Source: Ophioceras dolichostomum
Lineage: Eukaryota > Ascomycota > Sordariomycetes > Magnaporthales > Ophioceraceae
Direction: 5' to 3'
Assembly (NCBI GenBank): GCA_003049485.1
Contig: PYST01000044.1
Span: 113,927-177,926, forward strand
Length of the DNA: 64,000 nt
The notes under the pieces are model-generated. The model was given only the letters and a program-made list of their open reading frames with translations. It was not told the origin of the DNA and made no database searches. Shown here in pieces: positions 56,928 through 64,000 of this stretch. Every line of letters begins with the position of its first letter. Position 1 is the first letter of the stretch. A program made the position numbers and the translations under genes.

Positions 56928-57142
56928 CCGGTGAAGCCAGTCATGTCGAATCTCGAATCTCGAATCTACCCACAGCGGCACCGCGCCGCTTCCCGTCGTG
57001 TCGCGCCTCTTGCTCTGATTCCCAACATCAACAGAGCAAGCCCCTGTCGGGGATTTCTCAAAAATCTGCTTGGTCACGAGGTGACGCCCTTCCGCCTGCC
57101 GACTGCCGTCTGCCGGGTCGTAAAAACTGAGCTGTGACTGTC

Positions 57143-57180
57143 ATCAATCATCATCATCATCATCATTATCATCATCAGGA
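57143..57180. repeat. (ATC)n microsatellite
   Basis: Imperfect run of ATC units in a gene-free stretch. Confidence 0.85.
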
Positions 57181-60100
57181 CTCCGCGACGCTACGAAGCT
57201 TCCGTAGCTCGCCGGGAGGAACTGAGAGGCCGAGCTTTGTATGCCGCACATCAGCTGGCCTCCGAACCACACCGAAAGGGAGATGCAGGAGACGCTACCT
57301 CGTTTTCGGCGTGATTTGCGCACCAGGCAGCGATGCAAAGGCTGGAGGTCAGGAGGGAGAAATTCAATTTACAGTACGAGTCACCCAGTCGCCAGTTGCC
57401 AGTTTTCCAGCCCATGCTCAGCAGGTGCAACGGCAACATCAACAAGCAGGTCGCCGATGATTGATGATTCCCATTGAGGTAAGCTGACAGAAGGTTCCAA
57501 AAAAGAACAAAAAGCTTGAGGGACCAACTTACCTAGCGGAAGCAGGAGAAGTCAAGACCTGTATGATGTCAATTGCACAGCACTCCCGGCTAAATTCCCC
57601 ATTGAGTCCGTTCGATCGTGGCTGTGGGAACTGGAATCTGGGAAGTAATTGAAGCTTGAGGCTGCCTATCGGGGCGGACAACAGCTGTCGTACGCTCCTA
57701 ACAACCATGAAAGCCCAAGCCACGGAACCCGTAATCGCGTAGGGCTGGAAAGATGGTGTCCCCCAGTCGCCAGAGAGTCCGGTGAGAGCTGAAGGAAGAA
57801 GATACGGGCAGGGAGGGAGGGAGGGAGTGAGAAGCAGGGCGGGTTGAACAACACCAGCCGGCGTCTGCCCCGTGGATCGAACCCACATGAAATCGGCAGG
57901 GCCAGGCGAGAGATCAAAGCCAGCCACAAGCAAGTGGTGAAAGGGACGGATGGCGATGATCCTCTCAAAGCGTGTCTTCCTTCTGCCCCCTCAGGAGTCA
58001 ATGCCTCAATTCTCCTCCCTATGTCGATACTACTACTTAAGCCCCCCATTCCCACCCTCCTTAAACAAGCGAAAAACGAAAACACCTCGCCTCTCCCCGA
58101 GATAGGTCGGCTCATTTTCTGGTACCTGTACCTACCTCCAATACCTCGAATACGACATCCACTTCGTGCACCGTATGACAGGATATTCTGGGCTCTTTGA
58201 GGGAATGTTGCACCGCCGCCTTGTGAGGTCATTCGATGATGGAATCGGGGCCCGACACCGACGCCGAGTGTGGGCGAAGAGAGGGGGAAAAGGACATGAC
58301 TCTTTTTCATTAATTTTTTTTGAGGCACAGAAGAGAAAGGGGGGAACAGGACGGGATAGCATCGGGCGCAATAAACGACCGTACTAGTCATCAGTCCCGT
58401 GTCACTTCCATTGGGCTTTATCGTTTGGCCCTTTTGATGCACTTGAATGCATGTTGGGTGCCAAGGTGCGGCGTGGGTTGCGATAGGCGTCATGCGGTCC
58501 GGTACGGGAAGCCAGAGCCGTGCGGGAAGCTATGTCCTCTGCCCGTTGAACGGGCGGGAGACTCTTCTAGCCCTGACTGGATATCCCGCCCCGGCCGGCA
58601 CACCGGCATCCAGATTCCAGCCAGCGACCAGACGGGACTTCTCAAGTTGAAAGCTTCTGAATCCTTATCTCGTCACATTCCCATGTATGTCCTGCGTATG
58701 CAAGCCACACACACACGGGTCTGTATCGTTGGGGCGCGACGCCACTAATGTTGTCGCCATTCGCCAACCGCGCCCTGAAATGCCGGCCAAGGGTTTGAGT
58801 TCTGAGGAGAGAAAGGACCATAGACGGATCGGGCAATTTGATCCCGTGGCGGCTTTCGGGCAGGTGACCAATCGATAGGAGAGAAGAGACGCAGTGCAGA
58901 CTGATGAACACAAACACGACCACCAATCCCATTCGCTGACCGCCATATCAACTCCCCAAAAAAGAGCTTATACGTTCCAGATTCCAAAAGCAGGTCAGGC
59001 AGGAAAATGTGCACACTTTACTTACACGGTCCTTGGGGGCCGTCACGTACATCAAGAACAAACACAAGAACGACGGTGCCGGGCCAATGCATGCCTAGGT
59101 TTTCACCGATTCCCTATTTCTCTCGAGGCAGAAACCGTGCTCCTCTGACAGAGCCCGAAACATCATTGCACAGAAAAGAAACAGAAAAAAGGCTGGCAAG
59201 GCTGCTGCATGCCTATGTGGTATGCTTGTCGAAGGGACGGGAGGAGAAGGATAAGACGAAAGGGAGGGACGGGAACTTGTGATCATCAACCAAATGCCTG
59301 CCTGCCTGCCGCAGAGTTCAGAATGAGAGAGATTGCGGCAGAGAATGCCTCGCCATAACCAGAAACAATACCAGACAGGCCCTGCTGATTCACAAAAACA
59401 GCACATAAGACAACACAGGAACGATGAAGGGGCAAATTTCGCTCGAAGTTATTGATTGACCCTGGGTTCTTTTTGACTCACTCGTTTTCTCGCCCACTTG
59501 CTTGCCTCCCTCCCTCTCTCCCTCTCTCTCGCAAACGACCTTCTACGGATTGTGTGTTTCCGTTCCCAGATGCAATCAATCACGACCGGGGGAGGCAGGC
59601 AGACAGGTGACAGGAAGTCAATTGCTGCCAAGAATCAAAGTCCCATCCTTCACGATTACGAAATGCCCTTTCCTTGCTCCCCCGAATTTTGGTTACTCGA
59701 TCTCATCGAGTCAGCCAGGTCAGCCCTCCCCCAGAAAACATGCGGGGTTTTTTGAAGCCATGGGTCGTAGAGATAAGCTATCGCGACCTCAGCTCACTCC
59801 CGACCCGGCCCCGCAAACCCCAATTGCTAGGGTGCTTTTCGCGTGTCGGAGGAGGCGAAAAGCAAAAAAACTTTTCGAAAATCTCCCCGAACCTTGATAA
59901 GAGCGAGATGGACGAAAAATACGACCAATAGGATGATGGACGAGACCAAGAGATACCGTGATCTCTTGTCGGGCGCTCACTAGCCAACCGGCGGGTTGCT
60001 GGCCTTTGGGGCTTCTTCTTCTGGGTGCAACGTTTGCTCTACTGGCTAGCTGCTTCGCTCGCTCGCTCTCTCTCGCCTCGCCCGCGATGTCACGGCCGGT

Positions 60101-61166
60101 CTACGGCGGCGTGCATCTGGACCTACCTACCAGTGGCCATCTGCTCGGCGGGGAAAACCCCCACCCACCTTTTGCCAGGGAGCCTCACGGCATGGCCGAC
60201 TGCAGGTTGTATAGCCCAGGTAGCACTGCACAGGCAATCGCAAGTGCGAGCTGGGGGCTGCAGTATCTATCTTGCTCACGCGCACACACATACACGCGAA
60301 GAGCTTGCATGAGAGACAGACCCAAAAGCTCCAGTCCCCCCTCTCCTCCTCCTCCTCCAAGCTTCTGTTTCGGCGAGATATGTGTGCGAGTGTGGGGGTA
60401 GCGTGGGCCCCCGATCCATTGTCCGCGCGATATGCAAGAGCAGCTTCTTCTCTTTGCAGGTTCGTTCCGTTCGTACTACCGTCCATCAACTATAACGCCC
60501 CTAGCTTCGCTTCGAGCTCTGCTGGGTCGGTCGCTCGCGCCGGTGAACATAACGGGCCTGGTGGGTTTTTTTTCCTAGTCGTCCACAGGGATGTCCCCGC
60601 AGTATGGTATCGTTCGTTGCGACAATCGTGGGGCCGGATACAGGAAGGCAGGAGAGACATACATAAGTACATGTGTGTTTCCCCCATCCCATTTCTCCCG
60701 TCTGCTGTGTCCATAGAGCTCTTTTATGAATCCGGCTGTTTGGTTCAGAAAGAAAGAGAGAGAAAAAAAGACCTCAGCTGTTTTTGTTTTCTGCTTCTGG
60801 TGTCCCACCCAGGAGGAGTCCAGTTGCGGGGTTCGGACGATCTTGCTTCTCCTCCTTCTGCTGTCTTGCGAAACAACGGACGAGGGAATCTGGATTTTTT
60901 TTTACCCCAACTTCTAAGACACGGGTCGCACGTGCACGTCGTCATATCGTGTAAAAGAACCCAGCTTGCTCTCTGTTCCCGGCTTGCTACATCTACGGAT
61001 TCTCAATTTTACTTGGTTGCTCTGTTTCGTCTCTTGGCTGGAGTTGTCGTTGTGTTGTTGGACCTTTTCGTTTTCCCACCCTCCACCTTCAACCGAATCC
61101 GCGTGGGCGGGCGTGTGAGACTTATCTTTCCGAATCCGGTACTCAAGCACGCGACTCCACCCCACT

Positions 61167-63265
61167 ATGGCTGAGAAAGGAGCCAGGTTGAGGAGGCTGG
61201 CCGACAAGCTAGCCGTAGAGTCGGAGCCTGGCTTGACTACGGCGCAGTTGATGGTGCGTACTTCGCCCCTCACAATACTCCCAATTGCATCGGAATAAAG
61301 GGGGAGCGACAAGCAAGGGGGGTTAAGGACGAGCAACATGTGTTCCTGTCCCTAGTACCTCCCTTACCTCCCTTACATCCCATCCCGTACGCATCACCGT
61401 AGCTAACCTGAAGTGCCACGTGCGCCGGTAACAGTTGACGAACCATGACCTGAAACCGGTCGAACCCGCCCGGCGGCAATGGGGCCCCTGGAACTTCGTG
61501 GCGTTCTGGGTCGCCGACAGCTTCAACATCAACACGTGGATGATCTCGTCGTCCATGGTCGTGGCGGGCCTGTCGTGGTGGCAGTCGTGGCTCTGCGTCT
61601 GGATCGGCTACTCGATCGCCGGCTTCTTCATCGTGCTCACGGGCCGCATCGGCGCCACCTACCACATCGGTTTCCCCGTTGTCGCCCGCTCGTCGTTCGG
61701 CATCTGGGGCAGTCTCTGGCCCATCTTCAACCGCGCCGCGATGGCGTGCATCTGGTATGGCGTGCAGAGCTACATCGGCGGCCATTGTGTTTATATCATG
61801 ATCCGATCTATCTGGACGAGCTGGGTGAGTCTTTTCTTTCTTTCTCCTGCACGAAGTCGCCAAGGCCAATAGGCAGACAGACAGTTGAGGAGAGAATACA
61901 GGGGAACCTCGTAACTGACTGCGTTCGAATTAGGACCGCAAAACTATCCCCAACACGTTCCCAGAAGACGCCGGCACCACGACAGCAGACTACGCCTCCT
62001 TCTTCATCTTCTGGTTCTGCTCCCTGCCGGCCATCTGGTTCCCCGTGCACAAGATCCGCCACCTTTTCACGGTCAAGTCGTACTTCGTCCCCGTTGCAGG
62101 CATCGCCTTCCTGATCTGGGCGGTCACGCGCGCCGGAGGCGTCGGCCCCATCGTGAAGCAACCCGCCACCATATCAGGCTCCAAGCTCGGCTGGGAGTTC
62201 GTCAAGGGGGTGATGAGCAGCATCGCCAACTTCGCGACCCTGATCGTCAACGACCCGGACTTCAGCCGCTTCGCCCAGAAGCCCCGCGACGCGTTCTGGT
62301 CGCAGCTCTTCACCATCCCCATCGGCTTCGCCGTCACCTCCTTCATCGGCATCATGGTCTCGTCCGGCTCGGCCGTCATCTACGGCGAGCCCATCTGGGA
62401 CCCGCTGACGCTGCTCGAGAAGTTCATCGACGAGGGCGGCTCGGGCCAGAGGTTCGGCGTGTTCGTCATCGCATCCGCCTTCGCGCTCGCCCAGCTCGGC
62501 ACCAACATCGCGGCCAACTCGGTCTCGGCCGGCACGGACATGACGGCGCTGATGCCGCGCTTCCTCAACATCCGCCGCGGCGGGTACATCTGCGCCGCCG
62601 TCGGCCTGGCCATGTGCCCGTACATGCTGCTGACCTCGAGCAACCAGTTCACGCTGTATCTGTCGAGCTACAGCGTGTTCCTGAGTTCTATTGCGGGCGT
62701 GATGATCAGTGACTACTATGTAAGCATTTTCCCCCTCCAACAACCCATACCTCCAACGACCACAACCGTTCGCGCGGAATTCATTCTCATAACGCGCATG
62801 ACCGGACGCCCTCTCAAGCTATCTTTCCTCTAACATCCGTGTCCCTCATAGTTCGTCCGCAAAGGCTACCTCGAGATCAAGGAGCTGTACGACGCCCGCA
62901 AGACGGGTCCCTACTTCTTCACCTGGGGCATCCACTGGCGCGCGTATGCGGCCTACATCTCGGGCATCGTGATCAACGTGGTCGGCTTCGCCGGCGCCAT
63001 CGGCCGCGACGTGCCCATCGGCGCCACCTACATCTACAACGTCAACTTCTTCGCCGGCTTCATCGCCTCCTCGGGCGTGTACTACCTCCTCTGCCGCTTC
63101 TTCCCCATCCCCGCCTGCAGCGACCGGTGGATGGAGGTCGGCGACGAGATCGACGACATCCGCGTGGCTTATAACGATGCGGGGAGCGGCGGTAGCCAGG
63201 AGTACGACGAGGTCGGGGGAGGGTCGCCGCTCAAGGGGCCTGTTGATGATGGAAAGGTCGTGTAG
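61167..63265 (+). CDS. NCS1-family permease (uracil/uridine/allantoin type)
   Basis: Four exons (61167-61253, 61435-61824, 61934-62719, 62852-63265), all joined in phase 0 (donors GTGCGT, GTGAGT, GTAAGC; acceptors AACAG, AATTAG, CATAG), give 558 residues. The NCS1 signature appears at the start of the membrane part (QWGPWNFVAFWVADSFNINT) and the conserved block GFPVVARSSFGIWGSLWP follows; NDPDFSRFA, GTNIAANSVSAGTDMTALMP and RGGYICA are also typical. About twelve hydrophobic helices are expected. NCS1 proteins move nucleobases, allantoin or related compounds with protons across the plasma membrane. The exact substrate cannot be read from sequence. The C-terminal tail is short and acidic (DEIDDIRVAYNDAGSGGSQE). 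Confidence 0.92.
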
Positions 63266-64000
63266 AGAACGCCGCTTTTTGCCTTTTTTTTCGCGAGGCC
63301 CTCTTTCTGCGGTGGTGGTGGTGGTGGTGGAAAATATGCGCCTGTCGGGTTTCTCCTGTCCTTACTGATAACCAAGAGCAGCAACGACGTTGAACTGCTC
63401 CTTTTATTTCCCTCTTCTTATCTCCAACGTTCGGCGGTCGCTCAAGCGTTGGCGCGTGTGCTGAGCCTTCGGGGGTTGTTTCGTTCCTTTGGATTCATTG
63501 ATACCACTTTAGCCTCAATATTGGACACAGACGAGGAAACCATTTGTTTCATCGCGATTACCTCGACGGATTCGCTTATCGGCATTTTTTTGCCAACCTT
63601 GAAGCGACTGCCAGTGTGGCGGAAGCCGAAATAAATCAAGTGAGGAGGGAGTCAACACAAGGTCTGCATTGAGTGATGATTGACGACAGAGCTGCCGAGG
63701 AAGTTGTCTCAGCCCTGACTGTTTCTAGCGCGTCTTCACTCGACCCTCTGTCCAGATCCCACCTCGTATGGCCGACGCGGCCGATCAGCGGCTGCTCAGG
63801 AATGTATCAACCCATCCCGAGCCGATTGGTGACGACCGAACAACACTCGGGCCGGTGGTACAGTGGAGGATTGCCGATTCAGGGGCTCAGGGTCTCGAGG
63901 CAGTTCTGGGGAGTGCGGACCTTTTCCTCCTCCACGACTGCCGAACGAATTGGGTTTTGTGACTCCAAGATTCCAACGAGGCTGACTCCCTCCAATGAAA
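63266..64000. other. 3' flank of the permease and intergenic end of the window
   Basis: A (GGT)n run lies at 63311-63330. Short frames only; I see no gene. Confidence 0.6.
63311..63330. repeat. (GGT)n microsatellite
   Basis: About seven GGT units in the 3' flank of the permease gene. Confidence 0.85.

Larger units (their letters stand above)
54371..61166. other. Gene-poor stretch of about 6.8 kb
   Basis: Upstream of the UbiA gene (minus) and the permease gene (plus). It has a TACCTAGG cluster at 55510-55566, (CCG)n at 56682-56709, (ATCC)n at 56907-56927 and (ATC)n at 57143-57180. Frames such as 57666-58493 (minus) look like chance frames in CT-rich sequence. I see no supported gene. Confidence 0.5.

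Noticed and set aside
57860..57890. tRNA-like B box (GGTTCGATCC on the minus strand)
   Set aside because: No matching A box, anticodon arm or acceptor stem around it.
57666..58493. 275-codon minus-strand frame
   Set aside because: CT-rich chance frame with no domain, membrane pattern or start context.

Overview
The window is nuclear DNA of a filamentous ascomycete, most likely a Sordariomycete. Short GT-AG introns (about 60-190 bases) with CTAAC-type branch sites interrupt many genes. Coding regions are GC-rich with long A+T- or CT-rich gaps between them, and the recognisable proteins are typical of that class: Dbp4 helicase, GH115 glucuronidase, MEP1-type protease, KP4-like secreted protein, HET and NACHT-ankyrin genes. 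A plant- or litter-associated lifestyle is an inference from the secreted enzymes. Exon joins were worked out by hand from splice signals and reading phase.

Layout. 1-4 kb: 5' end of an FAD-synthase-like gene and the complete DBP4 helicase gene (both minus). 4.2-7.3 kb: a small membrane-protein gene, a broken HET-domain gene and a decayed membrane terpene-cyclase-like gene. 9.3-10.7 kb: a two-exon low-complexity protein gene whose frame stays open past its stop. 12-18 kb: secreted proteins (Thr-rich wall-type protein, KP4-like protein, M43 metalloprotease). 18-22.4 kb: gene-poor. 22.4-31 kb: small secreted protein, secreted glycerophosphodiester phosphodiesterase, tRNA-Val(AAC), four-exon GH115 gene. 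32.9-39.3 kb: BuGZ/ZNF207-like zinc-finger gene and a large NLR-type (NACHT-ankyrin) gene with two apparent lesions. 40-46 kb: GRF-like zinc-finger protein, a class III aminotransferase-like protein lacking the PLP lysine, a DUF6055-type secreted protein. 47.9-54.4 kb: UDP-glycosyltransferase and UbiA-family membrane protein. 54.4-61.2 kb: a long gene-poor stretch ending at an NCS1 permease.

The genes do not form an obvious single pathway. Two themes stand out. There are many secreted proteins (protease, GH115, GDPD, DUF6055, KP4-like, Thr-rich wall protein). Two self/non-self-recognition type genes (HET, NACHT-ankyrin) and one secondary-metabolism-type membrane cyclase look inactivated, suggesting accessory functions eroding between conserved genes. 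No CRISPR array, intact transposon or virus was seen.
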